A stretch of 64,000 nt of DNA from Myxococcales bacterium (GCA_016706545.1 JADJJK010000077.1:124001-188000), one strand, 5' to 3'; counted from the stretch's first letter, positions 49,431 through 61,252 are shown. Program-made: numbers and translations. Notes: generated from the letters alone by a model not told the origin.

Positions 49431-50840
49431 ATGGTCCCCGCGAAGCTGCGAGTGCGGTCTGGCGCCGAGCGCGTCGGCGGTGGCCGTGCGAGGTGGATCC
49501 CGTACGCGGTGGCGCTCGCGGCGGTAGGCGGTGCCCACGAGGTGGCGGCGCAGTCGCTGTCGCTGGACGCGATCCCGGCGCGGGCGGTGGGGCGCGCCGG
49601 GACGGGGCTCCTGTCCGACGATCTGGGCGGGGCGTGGGCGCACAACCCGGCGGCGGCTTCGCGGCGGAGCAGCGCGCGCGCGGCGGTGGGGATCACGCTG
49701 GTGGACACGGATCTCGAGCTCTCGGCGTTCACCGAGGAGCCCTCGCCCGTGATGGTCAGCCGGGCCGGGGTGGGGCGGGCGCCCTCGGCGGCGGCCAGCG
49801 TGTCGTGGGGGCGCACGACTTTCGGGGTGACCTACTTCTCCGCGCAGCGCTTGGCGCGGCGCTTCGAGGGGCCGCCCGTGGGGCTGCCGGAAGAAGACAT
49901 CCATCGCGACTTCAGCCTGCGCTACGCCGGGCTCTCGGGCGCGCTGCGGCGCGACGCGGTGATGGGCGGGGTGTCGCGACGGTTCACGGAGGAGCTGGCG
50001 CTCGGGTTCTCGGCGGGCGCGGCGCGGGTGTCGATGCGCGAGAGCCGGCGCATCTGGGCCGGCATCGCGCCGCGCGATGTGCCCAAGGACCCCAGGCGAG
50101 ATCTCGATCTGCTGGCCAGCGGCATGGACTCCGTGGTGCCGATGGCCTCGCTGGGCGTGGTCTACGTCCCTGACGAGGGCGACCTGGAGCTTGCGCTGGC
50201 CGCCTCGTACACTGCCGCCAGCGCGCTGCGCGGCGCGGTCGTTGGCCGGCCTGCGGATGTGCTGAGCCCCGCGCTGATGAGCGAGCCAGAGGCCGCGCTG
50301 GAGCTGCCAGCGGCCGTGGTGGTGCGCGCTGGCGGCCGCTGGCAGGGCGAGCGCTGGAGCGCGGAGGGCAGCGGGCAGGTGGAGCTGTGGCCGGCGCGCG
50401 CGCGCGCGCTTCACTGGGATCTGCCGGCGGCGTTTGTCGTGGACTCCACCGGGCAGCTCGAGCGGTACCGCACGCTGCCGTCCCAGCTCTCGCTGCGCTC
50501 CAGCGCGTCGCTGCGAGGGGCGGTCGATGTCCAGGTGGTGGAGGGGCTGCTGTGGCTGGTGGCAGGCGCGGCGTGGTCGCCCATCGCCACCTCCACGCCG
50601 CGGCTGGCGCCAGGGTTCTCGGACCTGGGCGGCCTCACCACGGCGCTTGGCGCGGAGGCCTCGGCCGGTGGGGTGACGGTCTCGCTCGGCGTCTCGCGGC
50701 TGTGGCCCACCGCGCGCTCGGTGCGGCACAGCCTGCGCCGGCTGGACGGGCCGTTTCCCGGCGGCGATGAGGAGACCGGGCTGGCGCGTTACGAGGCGGC
50801 GACAGATCTGGTGGGCTTCTCGATCGAAGTGGAGCAATAG
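49431..50840 (+). CDS. FadL/OmpP1-like outer-membrane barrel protein
   Basis: The protein is 469 aa with start ATG 49431. A long N-region and signal segment (WIPYAVALAAVGGAHEVAAQ) precede SLSLDAIPARAVGRAGTGLLSDDLGGAWAHNPAAASR, the 'GRAG...DDLGAAWxNPAA' hallmark of FadL-type barrels. The rest consists of alternating strands with Ser/Gly turns to a C-terminal GFSIEVEQ rather than the usual aromatic end. FadL proteins pass hydrophobic substrates across the outer membrane; the substrate here is unknown. It is 42 bp downstream of the kelch gene. Confidence 0.72.
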   Translation: MVPAKLRVRSGAERVGGGRARWIPYAVALAAVGGAHEVAAQSLSLDAIPARAVGRAGTGLLSDDLGGAWAHNPAAASRRSSARAAVGITLVDTDLELSAFTEEPSPVMVSRAGVGRAPSAAASVSWGRTTFGVTYFSAQRLARRFEGPPVGLPEEDIHRDFSLRYAGLSGALRRDAVMGGVSRRFTEELALGFSAGAARVSMRESRRIWAGIAPRDVPKDPRRDLDLLASGMDSVVPMASLGVVYVPDEGDLELALAASYTAASALRGAVVGRPADVLSPALMSEPEAALELPAAVVVRAGGRWQGERWSAEGSGQVELWPARARALHWDLPAAFVVDSTGQLERYRTLPSQLSLRSSASLRGAVDVQVVEGLLWLVAGAAWSPIATSTPRLAPGFSDLGGLTTALGAEASAGGVTVSLGVSRLWPTARSVRHSLRRLDGPFPGGDEETGLARYEAATDLVGFSIEVEQ

Positions 50841-50864
50841 CGGGCGGCGCGCCAGCGCGGCCGG

Positions 50865-51296
50865 TCACTTGCCCTTGTCGAGTTGCTTTCGCGCTGGCTT
50901 GGCTGGCGGATCATCGAAGGCGTCGTCGAGCTCGATGATGCCGCCCCACAGGCCGCCGATGGCCGCGCCCATGATCGGCTGCCAGGCGGGCAGGGCCCGG
51001 GTCTCGCCCAGCAGCGTGAGCTCCACGCCCGAGCCAAACTTGCGAGCCAGCGCGTAGAGCCCGATCGCCACGGCGGCGCCGAAGATGGCCTTGAGGATGG
51101 CCGCGAAGGACGTCGCGTTCTTGTCAGCGATGAGCGACCACAGCGGTCGCCCCACCACCAGGCCCACGAGCGCGCCGATCACGCCGTACGTCACCCACGC
51201 AAACCATGCCCCCGGCTGGCCCAGCGCATACGCGCCGTACCCAAGTGCGCCGCCGAGGATCGATCCTTTGAGGATCCCGATGAGAAGCTTGAACAC
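50865..51296 (-). CDS. Four-helix membrane protein of unknown function
   Basis: The protein is 143 aa with start ATG 51296. Four Gly-rich helices (LLIGILKGSILGGALGYGAYALG, WFAWVTYGVIGALVGLVVGRPLW, FAAILKAIFGAAVAIGLYALARKFG, WQPIMGAAIGGLWGGIIEL) end in an acidic, then basic tail (DDAFDDPPAKPARKQLDKGK). Gly-zipper spacing suggests tight helix packing. It is convergent with the FadL-like gene and lies downstream of the M23 peptidase on the same strand. Confidence 0.68.
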   Translation of the reverse strand: MFKLLIGILKGSILGGALGYGAYALGQPGAWFAWVTYGVIGALVGLVVGRPLWSLIADKNATSFAAILKAIFGAAVAIGLYALARKFGSGVELTLLGETRALPAWQPIMGAAIGGLWGGIIELDDAFDDPPAKPARKQLDKGK

Positions 51297-51396
51297 ATGA
51301 CCCCCCTTGTCTTCACAGCATGACGACGGGGAACGTTCGCGGCAAGGACGGAAACGGCACAGTCGTGGGATTCTCCGCGCAGTCGGTCACAAGCCG

Positions 51397-52877
51397 TCAC
51401 AAGCTGGCGCCGACCGCGCCACCCGATCGGGTCGGGTTGCTCGCGGCGGTCGCGGTCCCGGGCTCCAGCGCCGCCGGCGTGGGCGCGGCGTCCAGGAGCG
51501 CCGTCAGCCGTCCGAGCTCGCCGCGAAAGGCGTCCCGGTGCTGGCGGGCCACGCCAGCGCGGCGCGTGGGCGCGAGCTTGCTGGGATCCACGAAGGCGCC
51601 GTTCTTCTTGACGCCAAAGTGCAGGTGCGGACCGGTGGAGAGCCCGGTGGTGCCGACGTAGCCGATCACGGTCTTGGCCTCCACGACCTGCCCCACCTTC
51701 TGGCCAGCGGCGAACTTGGACAGGTGCATGTACACGGTGTCGAGGCCGTTTTCGGCGTGGCGCAGGATCACCATGTTGCCGGCGCCGCCAGCGGGGCCGC
51801 GCGAGACGATCTTGCCAGGCGCAGCCGCCCAGACCGGCGTGCCGGTGGGCGCTGCGTAGTCCACGCCCAGGTGCGCGCACGGTGTGCAGCACCGGGTGCA
51901 TCCGTCGGCGGTCGAAGCCCGAAGACATCCGCGCGAACTTCAGCGGGGTCTTGAGGGAAGGTCTTCTCGACCGACTCGCCGTCCTCGTTGAAGTACCTGC
52001 CGCGCTCCTGGCCTGGCGGGGCGAAGTAGTAGGTGCGAAAGCGGCCGGCCTTGCCGGAGTACTCGGCGGCGAGGATGCGGCGGTAGCCCAAAAACTCCTG
52101 GTCCTTGAGCTCCTTCTCCACCACCACCCGGAAGGTGTCGCCCTCGTGGGTGTCGTTGTAGAAGTCCAGGTCGTACGCGAACACGTCGACGAAGAAGGCC
52201 ACCAGCGAGGTCTCTTCGCCGGCGGCCTTGATCGCCGCGTACAGCGAGCTGTCGATGCGGCCGCTGACCTGCTTGAGCTCGAGCCGGGTCTGCGCCTGGC
52301 TCGCCGTGCCCACCAGCTTGCCCTCGCCATCGCGCTGGGCGCGCACCGTGGAGATCTTGGACAGGATCAGCTCGAAGCGCTCGACCTCGCCGCGCGCGTT
52401 GCGCTCGAGCCGGAAGTGCTGCCCGGCCCGGATGCTCTTGAACTCCAGCACGCCGTGCAGCGCGCGGATGAGCTCATCAGACTGCGCCCCGGTGAGCCCG
52501 CTGCGCTTGAGCAGCCGCCCCAGGCTGTCGCCGTTGCCGACGGTGCCGTCGATCACCGAGGTCCCAAGGAGCGCCGCCGCCTCGGCCCCAGCCCGCTCGG
52601 CCAGGCCCGAGAGCCCGCTGGCTGGCCCGGTGCTGGCGCCGCCGGCCGCGCCACCGAGCGCCGCAGGGTTCGCCGCGGGCACCACCATCGCTGGCGAGGT
52701 CTCGCTGGCACGCTTCTTGATTCCGGCGAGCGAGGTCTCTTTGTTCCAGACGAAGACGTAGAGGTTGACCATCACCAGCGCGCCCAATAGCAAGGCGACC
52801 CAGAGGCCATTGCGGCTCCGAGGCGCGGGCCCGAGCTTGGGCAATGCCTTTTTTTTGCGCGCGGTGCGACGAGTCAT
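51397..52877 (-). CDS. M23 family metallopeptidase, two apparent frameshifts
   Basis: The start is ATG 52877 (MTRRTARKKKALPKLG). A basic N-terminus and one membrane helix (GLWVALLLGALVMVNLYVFVW) precede an OapA/LysM-like segment (NGDSLGRLLKRSGLTGAQSDELIRALHGVLEFKSIRAGQHFRLE). The M23 domain has the H-x3-D block (AHLGVDYAAPTGTPVWA) and HxH (STGPHLHFGVKKNG). Reading requires two steps: near 51954 (FPQDP to LKTPLKFARMSSGFDRRRMHPVLHTV) and near 51880 (into LGVDYAAP), each an extra base in a G or GC run. With both corrected the protein has the usual zinc ligands and would cut peptidoglycan cross-bridges. Its start is divergent from the topoisomerase genes. Confidence 0.85.
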
Positions 52878-53249
52878 GAGGATGTGGCGGACCGTTCTCA
52901 TACCACGGCCCCCGGCGCCAGACCAAGTATCGGTGTCGCGGTGGCAAGGAGTCGCCAGGTGCCGCCCAGTTCCATGCAGATACAAGCCGCACCGGCCGGC
53001 ACCGAGCTGCTCTTGCCGATGCCCCTGGTGGCGGGGCCGCCCGACGCGCTCGCCGCCGGCGCGGCAGCCGCCACGTCCGAGGAGTCAGCCAGGGCCGCCG
53101 GGGCCCAGCCGCGACGAGGCCGGGAGCTCCCCCGAGATCGCGCCTTCGCCTTGCCACCACGGCAGCAACTGGACCTTTTCGTGCTTCCGGGGCAGTCTGC
53201 GCCGACGGCGCCCCATCTGGCGGCGGCGCCACAAGTAGAGATCCGTACC

Positions 53250-55733
<2,484 letters not shown>

Positions 55734-55748
55734 GGAGCGCGACAGACC

Positions 55749-57878
55749 ATGGCGCAAGCAAAGCAGAGCTACACCGGCGATGACATCCAGGTCCTCGAGG
55801 GGCTCGATCCGGTGCGCAAGCGACCGGGCATGTACATCGGCGGCACCGGCAAGGACGGCTATCACCACCTGCTGTGGGAGGTCGTCGACAACTCCATCGA
55901 CGAGGTGATCAATCAGCACGCGACGCGCGTGGAGGTCACCCTGCACAAGGGAGGCCGCAGCGTGACGGTGGAGGACAACGGCCGCGGCATCCCGGTGGAC
56001 GTGATGTCCAAGCTCAAGAAGCCGGCCATCGAGGTCATCTTCACCACGCTGCACTCCGGCGGCAAGTTCGAGCGCGGCAAGAGCTACGCGGTGTCCGGCG
56101 GCCTGCACGGGGTGGGCGCGGCGGTGGTCAACGCGCTCTCCACCGAGATGATCGTCCAGGTCAAGCGCGACGGCCAGCGGTACGAGATCCGCTTCGAGCG
56201 CGGCACGGTCAAGCAGAAGCTAAAGACGCTGGGCCCGGCGCGCGGCACCGGCACGCTGGTCAAGTTCTCCCCGGACGCCGAGGTGTTCGGCGCCAAGCTG
56301 GCGTTCGAGCCAGCGTGGATCGTGGAGCGGCTGGAGACCAAGAGCTTCCTGCACCGCGGGCTGGAGATCTTGTTTCGCGACGAGACCGCGGAGCCCGCCG
56401 CGGATCACCGGTTCATCCACGAGAACGGCATCGCCGAGTATCTGCCCAAGCTGGTCGCGGACCGCGGCAAGTCTCCGGTGCCGGCCTCCGGCGGTATCTT
56501 CTATCTCGAGAAGCAGGACAAGGACGCGAAGCTCGGGGTCGAGCTGGCGCTGCAGTGGACCGAGTCGACCGACGATCTCATCCGCAGCCACGTCAACAGC
56601 GTGCCGACGCCCGACGGCGGCACGCACGATCAGGGGCTGCGCAGCGCCATCGTCAAGGCCATCCGCAACTACATGTCCACGCACAACCTGGATCCCAAGG
56701 GGGTGACGCTCACCGCCGAGGACATCCGCGAGGGCGTGGTGGCCGTGCTGTCCTCTTACGTCCACGATCCGCAGTTTCAGAGCCAGACCAAGAACCGGCT
56801 GAACAACCCCGAGGTCGCGGCGCAGGTGGAGGCCATCATCCGGCCTGGGCTGGAGAACTTCCTCAACGGCAACCCCAACTGGGCGCAGGCCGTGGTGGCG
56901 CGCATCATCATCGCCGCGCGCGCGAGAGAGGCCTCTCGCGCGGCGCACCAGGCGGTGACCCGCAAGACCGCGATCTCGCATCGCCTGAACCTGCCGGGCA
57001 AGCTCGCGGACTGCTCGTCGACCGATCCGCAGGACAGCGAGCTGTTCATCGTCGAGGGTGACTCCGCCGGTGGCTCGGCCAAGCAGGGGCGCGACCGCCG
57101 CACCCAGGCGATCTTGCCGTTGCGCGGCAAGGTGCTCAACGCCGAGCAGGCCAACAGCGCCAAGCTCGCCTCGAACAAGGAGCTCTCGGACATCGTGTCA
57201 GCGCTGGGCTGCGGCCTGGGCGACGGCATGGATCTGAGCAAGCTCCGCTACGGCAAGATCTTCCTGATGATGGACGCCGACGCCGATGGTCATCACATCG
57301 CCACGCTCCTTCTGACCTTCTTCTTCCGCCACATGCGGCCCCTCATCGATGGGGGCCATGTGTACCTGGCGCAGCCGCCGCTGTATCGCATCGACATCGG
57401 CAAGCACACCTACTGGGCGCTCGACGACATCGAGAAAGACCGGGTGATAAAGCAGCAGGTCAAGGGCAACGCCAAGCCCAGCATCACTCGCTTCAAGGGG
57501 CTGGGCGAGATGAACCCGGAGACGCTCAAGCTCACCACCCTGGATCCCAAGACGCGATCGTCGTTGCGGGTCACGGTGCCAGAGGCCGAGCTCCTGTCGA
57601 CGGATCAGGTCATCTCGGAGCTGATGGGCAAGGACGTGGCCGCGCGCTTCAAGATGATCACGGACAACGCGGCAGAGATCGGCGACCTGGACGTCTGCGG
57701 CGAGGTTGGTCGCTCGGCGCCCGCGGTCAGCCGTGGCCGACCCGCGGTCAGGCGTGGCCGACCCGCGGTCAGCCGTGGTCAGCCCGGCAGGACCTGCAAG
57801 AGCAGCGGCGTGTACTTGGTCATGAGCGCGCGGGCAAAGCCCAGGGTGCCCTGGCGGCTGAGCGCCAGCCCCAGGTAG
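55749..57878 (+). CDS. parE: Type IIA DNA topoisomerase subunit B (ParE/GyrB-like)
   Basis: The protein is 709 aa with start ATG 55749, 15 bp after subunit A, behind GAGGAG. The GHKL ATPase is complete: LWEVVDNSIDEV, EDNGRGIPVD, SGGLHGVGAAVVNALS. A transducer domain and TOPRIM follow (ELFIVEGDSAGGSAKQGRDRR, IFLMMDADADGHHIATLLLTFFF). The conserved end ITRFKGLGEMNPETLKLTTLDP...DNAAEIGDLDV is normally near the stop. Here about 60 extra codons follow, encoded by three 21-bp repeats and then antisense to the convergent roadblock gene. The original stop was probably lost, or an indel hides it near 57690. Confidence 0.92.
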   Translation: MAQAKQSYTGDDIQVLEGLDPVRKRPGMYIGGTGKDGYHHLLWEVVDNSIDEVINQHATRVEVTLHKGGRSVTVEDNGRGIPVDVMSKLKKPAIEVIFTTLHSGGKFERGKSYAVSGGLHGVGAAVVNALSTEMIVQVKRDGQRYEIRFERGTVKQKLKTLGPARGTGTLVKFSPDAEVFGAKLAFEPAWIVERLETKSFLHRGLEILFRDETAEPAADHRFIHENGIAEYLPKLVADRGKSPVPASGGIFYLEKQDKDAKLGVELALQWTESTDDLIRSHVNSVPTPDGGTHDQGLRSAIVKAIRNYMSTHNLDPKGVTLTAEDIREGVVAVLSSYVHDPQFQSQTKNRLNNPEVAAQVEAIIRPGLENFLNGNPNWAQAVVARIIIAARAREASRAAHQAVTRKTAISHRLNLPGKLADCSSTDPQDSELFIVEGDSAGGSAKQGRDRRTQAILPLRGKVLNAEQANSAKLASNKELSDIVSALGCGLGDGMDLSKLRYGKIFLMMDADADGHHIATLLLTFFFRHMRPLIDGGHVYLAQPPLYRIDIGKHTYWALDDIEKDRVIKQQVKGNAKPSITRFKGLGEMNPETLKLTTLDPKTRSSLRVTVPEAELLSTDQVISELMGKDVAARFKMITDNAAEIGDLDVCGEVGRSAPAVSRGRPAVRRGRPAVSRGQPGRTCKSSGVYLVMSARAKPRVPWRLSASPR
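57720..57782. repeat. 21-bp tandem repeat, three copies, at a convergent junction
   Basis: The unit CCCGCGGTCAGCCGTGGCCGA lies between the conserved end of the topoisomerase B gene and the stop of the roadblock gene, extending the former in frame (PAVSRGR)n. Confidence 0.85.
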
Positions 57879-58156
57879 TGATTGCGCCCGACCATCCTGA
57901 TGAGGACGTAGGCGTTGGTCGTGGTGATGAGGATGTCCTCGGTGGAGTTGGCGCCCACGCCCAGCAGATCGAGCGCGCGCGAGTTGGACTTCACGACCTC
58001 AGCGAAGCTGGCCGAGGCGACCGAGGAGTCGAAGTTGGGGTCGATGGAACCGCCGGCGATGGACATGCCGGAGTCGATCTCGACGAGATCCGTCGAGATG
58101 AAGTGCGGCACTTCGGCCCGGAAACGATTGAGGACGTCGAACACTGTGGTGGACAT
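57779..58156 (-). CDS. Roadblock/LC7-domain protein, last gene of a four-gene operon
   Basis: The protein is 125 aa with start ATG 58156. The pattern VFDVLNRFRAEVPHFISTDLVEIDSGMSIAGGSIDPNFDSSVASASFAEVVKSNSRALDLLG...DILITTTNAYVLIRMVGRNHYLGLALSRQGTLGFARALMTKYTPLLLQVL fits the roadblock/LC7 fold: a five-stranded sheet, a long helix, and the closing 'GxxR' helix. In bacteria such proteins regulate Ras-like GTPases (MglB acting on MglA) or form filaments or dimers for polarity control. No MglA-like GTPase is in the window. Co-directional with a second roadblock protein and a ParA-like ATPase. Confidence 0.82.
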   Translation of the reverse strand: MSTTVFDVLNRFRAEVPHFISTDLVEIDSGMSIAGGSIDPNFDSSVASASFAEVVKSNSRALDLLGVGANSTEDILITTTNAYVLIRMVGRNHYLGLALSRQGTLGFARALMTKYTPLLLQVLPG

Positions 58157-58219
58157 GGCAACTTCCAATGGTGAAATGAACTCGCGGAGAAAAGAGAGGG
58201 GAGGCCGACGCAGCGGCGG

Positions 58220-58972
58220 CTAGGCGCTCGCTTCGCCTTCGACTCCCAGGCGCAGGAGTCGCCGGACCTGGGCGCAGCGGGCGCGTGAGAGCGGCTCGGC
58301 GCCGACGACGCCGACCGCCAGGCGGCCTGCGTTGGTGTCGACGCGGATGACCTGCAGGAACTTGCTGTCGTCGAGCTCGATCACGGTGGTGCGCTCCACC
58401 GGCAGCGGGGTGCCGCGGAACGCCGCCTCTTCGTTGTGGGAGATCGACGCGGTGGCCGCGGCGTAGGCCTCCGCGTCGTCGCGATTGGCCAGCACCAGGC
58501 CGTCCGCGTCCGCCACAAACGACGCGACCGCCCCCGCGCCAGTACACAGCCAGTCGACGAAGGCCTCGATGCGCTGCTGCAGCGGGGGCCTGGCTTGCGC
58601 GCCGGCGCTGCCGCCGAAGATGTGCCGAATGGCGTCGGCGTCGAGGTCGGCGTCGTCGCGCGGCGGCCTGGCCGCAGCGGCCGCGGGGCTCGCGTTGCTG
58701 GCGCGCACCAGCCCCTTGGCTGGCGGCGCGGCCAGCGGGGCAGGCGTCGCGTCGGGGGGATTGCTCGCCGGCCTCGCGGCGCCGCCGGGCAGCGGTGGGG
58801 TTGCCAGAAACCGGATGCGCGCTTTGGGCGCAGCCCCGGCGCTGTCGCTCGGAGCCATGCGTGGCTGCCCGGCGCGGCCTTGCCAGGGCGGCTCGTCGCA
58901 GGCGATGCCGGCGCCGGCGAACAGCGACGACAACGTCGGGCTGTCAGGCAAGAAGGGAGAGAGGTCCTTCAT
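58220..58972 (-). CDS. Second roadblock/LC7-like protein with disordered N-terminus
   Basis: The protein is 250 aa with start ATG 58972, overlapping the ParA gene end by 29 bp. Residues 1-130 are Pro/Ala-rich and disordered apart from a short acidic helix (DDADLDADAIRHIFGG). The C-terminal 115 residues (LQQRIEAFVDWLCTGAGAVASFVADADGLVLANRDDAEAYAAATASISHNEEAAFRG...TTVIELDDSKFLQVIRVDTNAGRLAVGVVGAEPLSRARCAQVRRLLRLG) read as a roadblock/LC7 domain. The long tail could be the link to the ParA ATPase. Confidence 0.72.
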   Translation of the reverse strand: MKDLSPFLPDSPTLSSLFAGAGIACDEPPWQGRAGQPRMAPSDSAGAAPKARIRFLATPPLPGGAARPASNPPDATPAPLAAPPAKGLVRASNASPAAAAARPPRDDADLDADAIRHIFGGSAGAQARPPLQQRIEAFVDWLCTGAGAVASFVADADGLVLANRDDAEAYAAATASISHNEEAAFRGTPLPVERTTVIELDDSKFLQVIRVDTNAGRLAVGVVGAEPLSRARCAQVRRLLRLGVEGEASA

Positions 58973-59768
58973 CTTGCTCGCTTTCAGAGGAGTCGCGGTT
59001 GCCGATCTTGAGGAGGAGTTCTTGCGCTAGCTGGTCGAACAACGCGGCGATGGGCGGCGGTCGCTTGGCCAGGAGGCCCACCGGCACGCCTTGCGCCGAG
59101 GCCTCCAGGAACACGGGGTCTCGCGGCACCACCGTCTGGAAGACGCTGTCTTCCGGGATCTTGGTCCAGGCCTCGCGGGCCACCGCCGCGGAGGTGCGGT
59201 TGCGGAGCTGCATCATCGTGAGCACCACGCCAGCGAGCTGCGCGGTGGCGCCATCTCGGCGCAGCGCGCCCAGCATCTCCAGGAGCTGCGGAAACGAGCG
59301 CAGCGCGATGGGCTCAGCCTGCAGCGCGGTCACCACCCAGTCGCAGACCCGCAAGGCGCCGACGGTGATGCCGCCGAAGCCCGAGGGCGTATCGAACAGC
59401 AAGACGTCCACCCCAGCGGCGCTGGCGGCGTCTCGCAGCCGGGCGAGCTGGGCGCCGTCCGCGAGATGCATGGCCAGTCCATGTGCGTCTTCGGTCGCCA
59501 CCGGGCCAATCGGCAACAGCGAGAACCCGGGTTGGCGCGTCTTGACCAGCACCTGCGCGAGCGGCATTCCCTGCCCGACGAAGCCAGCGAGCCCCGCGCC
59601 CCGGTCCGCGCCCGCGCGGCTGCGCAACGACAGGCCGATGGCGCCCTGGGGATCCGTATCGACGAGCAGCACGCGCTCGCCGACACAGGCGAGCGCGTAC
59701 GCGAGGTTGAGGGCCACCGTGGTCTTGCCGACGCCACCCTTCTGCGACGCCACGCACACGCTCTTCAT
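58944..59768 (-). CDS. ParA/MinD-like ATPase
   Basis: The protein is 274 aa with start ATG 59768, overlapping the upstream gene's stop in ATGA. The deviant Walker A (QKGGVGKTTVALNLAYAL), Walker A' (LLVDTDPQGAIGLSL) and Walker B (VLLFDTPSG) are intact, as is the adenine-contact strand LAGVVLTMMQ. It lacks the N-terminal DNA-binding helix of plasmid ParA proteins, so it is of the orphan positioning type that moves cargo over the nucleoid or membrane. The Asp/Ser/Glu-rich tail (RDSSESEQDEGPLSLLA) is unusual. The partner ParB or cargo is presumably one of the adjacent products. Confidence 0.92.
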   Translation of the reverse strand: MKSVCVASQKGGVGKTTVALNLAYALACVGERVLLVDTDPQGAIGLSLRSRAGADRGAGLAGFVGQGMPLAQVLVKTRQPGFSLLPIGPVATEDAHGLAMHLADGAQLARLRDAASAAGVDVLLFDTPSGFGGITVGALRVCDWVVTALQAEPIALRSFPQLLEMLGALRRDGATAQLAGVVLTMMQLRNRTSAAVAREAWTKIPEDSVFQTVVPRDPVFLEASAQGVPVGLLAKRPPPIAALFDQLAQELLLKIGNRDSSESEQDEGPLSLLA

Positions 59769-61252
59769 TTCCGATCCTTTCCATCATCACGTCCGCCATC
59801 GCGTCCGCCATCACGTCCGCCGTCGCTGAAGCCAAGCCGCTCCTTGAGCCGCTCGAGGTTGCGGCGCGCCGCCGGATCGTCGGGGCACTCCTGCACGCAC
59901 AGGACCAGCAGCTCTCTGGCGCGCTGCTGCCGCCCCTGCAAGTGCGCCCGCACCGCTTCGGCCACGTGGGCGGCGTACGGCGATGGCCGCAACGGAGGCG
60001 TCGCCGCGGTCACCGGCGCGGTGGCGTCTCGGTCGCGCCCGGGGAGCGGCCCCGGCAACACCTGGATGGGCAGCGTCTTGGATCGGGTGTCTGGCAGCGG
60101 TACCGCATCCCGTGCGTCCCGTGCGTCCCGTGCGTCCCGTGCGTCTCGTGCGTCCCGGGCGTCTCGGGCCTCCCGGGCTTCCTGGGCGTCTCGGGCGCCG
60201 GGGCCGCGCAGCGTCGACACGACCAGCGGCACGGTGGCGAGCGCGGGCGGGGCCGCCGGCGCAGCGGCTGCGCGAGCGGGCGTCTCGGGCGCACGCGCGG
60301 GCTCGGGCGCACGCGCGGCCTCGGGCGCACGCGCGGCCTCGGGCGCACGCGCGGCCTCGGGCGGCACCAGCTTCAACGTCGGCGCTGGCCGCGGCTCTGC
60401 TTGGCGCGGCTCCGCCTGGCGAAGCTCCGCTGGTTCTGGCGCCGCCGCGAGTGGCTCCGCAGGGGCGGCGCCTGCGGAAGAGGCGCCTGCGGTCTTGGCG
60501 GCGTCCGCGGGAGGGGCACCTGCGGAAGGGGCGCCTGGCGTCAGCCGGATCACCCTTCGTCGCAGGAGCTGCGCGATCGCGCGATGGCCCTGCAGCGCCC
60601 CAAGTCCACCGCTCTGCAGCACGTCCTCCAGCGCGACGATGCCGTCGATGAGCGGTACCAGCTCGCGCTCGTCATCCGAGAGCGGCAGCTCCTCGATCAG
60701 GGCATCGTCGAGCGCGAGCTTGGGCACTTGGCTCAGGTCGCCGATCTCCGCGCGGTACTCGCGCAGGAGTCGCTGCTTGACCACGTTGATGCTGCGCGAG
60801 ATGGACTGATCTCGCGGCGCTTCTCCATGCGCGGTGTAGAGGAGCGTGAGCGCCTCTTCGAATCTCTTCTCGCGGATCAGCTCCACGGTGAGCGCCGACA
60901 GCGAATCGAGCGACATCACCTGCTCATCCGACGTGATCGCGCGGCCGGTGCTGACGCCGCGGTCGTCCTGCGTCGAGCCGCGCGCCGACGAGCTGCGCGT
61001 CACCCTGGGCGGGGCGGTTGGCCGGCTGTCTGCACCGTCCGCACCGCCTTGCCCGTCTTGCCCGTCCTGCCCGTCCTGGGCCGAGGCCCCCGCTGCTTCC
61101 AGGTACTCGAGCGCCAGCCGGTGGCCGGGCGAGAGCTGGAGGACCTCGCGCCAGCACCTGATCGCCTCGACCACGAGCTGCCGACCGTAGAAGTCGAGAC
61201 CTCTCTCTAGAAGTTCATCAAGCCTCTGCCAGTCGTTCATGGTTGGCTGCAT
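59765..61252 (-). CDS. TPR-like protein with long low-complexity repeat region
   Basis: The protein is 495 aa from ATG 61252 (an in-frame ATG at 61240 is also possible). Residues 5-55 are a TPR-like helix pair (RLDELLERGLDFYGRQLVVEAIRCWREVLQLSPGHRLALEYLEAAG), followed by a (DGQ)n patch. A second helical segment (SLSALTVELIREKRFEEALTLLYTAHGEAP...) carries an acidic stretch IEELPLSDDERELVPLIDGIVALEDVL, also seen in bacterial proteins with response roles. Then come (EAARAP)n and (RDA)n repeats from 9-bp DNA repeats at about 60104-60196, a final TPR and a (GGRD)n end. It heads the ParA/roadblock operon and is the most likely ParA cargo or adaptor. Confidence 0.72.
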   Translation of the reverse strand: MQPTMNDWQRLDELLERGLDFYGRQLVVEAIRCWREVLQLSPGHRLALEYLEAAGASAQDGQDGQDGQGGADGADSRPTAPPRVTRSSSARGSTQDDRGVSTGRAITSDEQVMSLDSLSALTVELIREKRFEEALTLLYTAHGEAPRDQSISRSINVVKQRLLREYRAEIGDLSQVPKLALDDALIEELPLSDDERELVPLIDGIVALEDVLQSGGLGALQGHRAIAQLLRRRVIRLTPGAPSAGAPPADAAKTAGASSAGAAPAEPLAAAPEPAELRQAEPRQAEPRPAPTLKLVPPEAARAPEAARAPEAARAPEPARAPETPARAAAAPAAPPALATVPLVVSTLRGPGARDAQEAREARDARDARDARDARDARDARDAVPLPDTRSKTLPIQVLPGPLPGRDRDATAPVTAATPPLRPSPYAAHVAEAVRAHLQGRQQRARELLVLCVQECPDDPAARRNLERLKERLGFSDGGRDGGRDGGRDDGKDRK

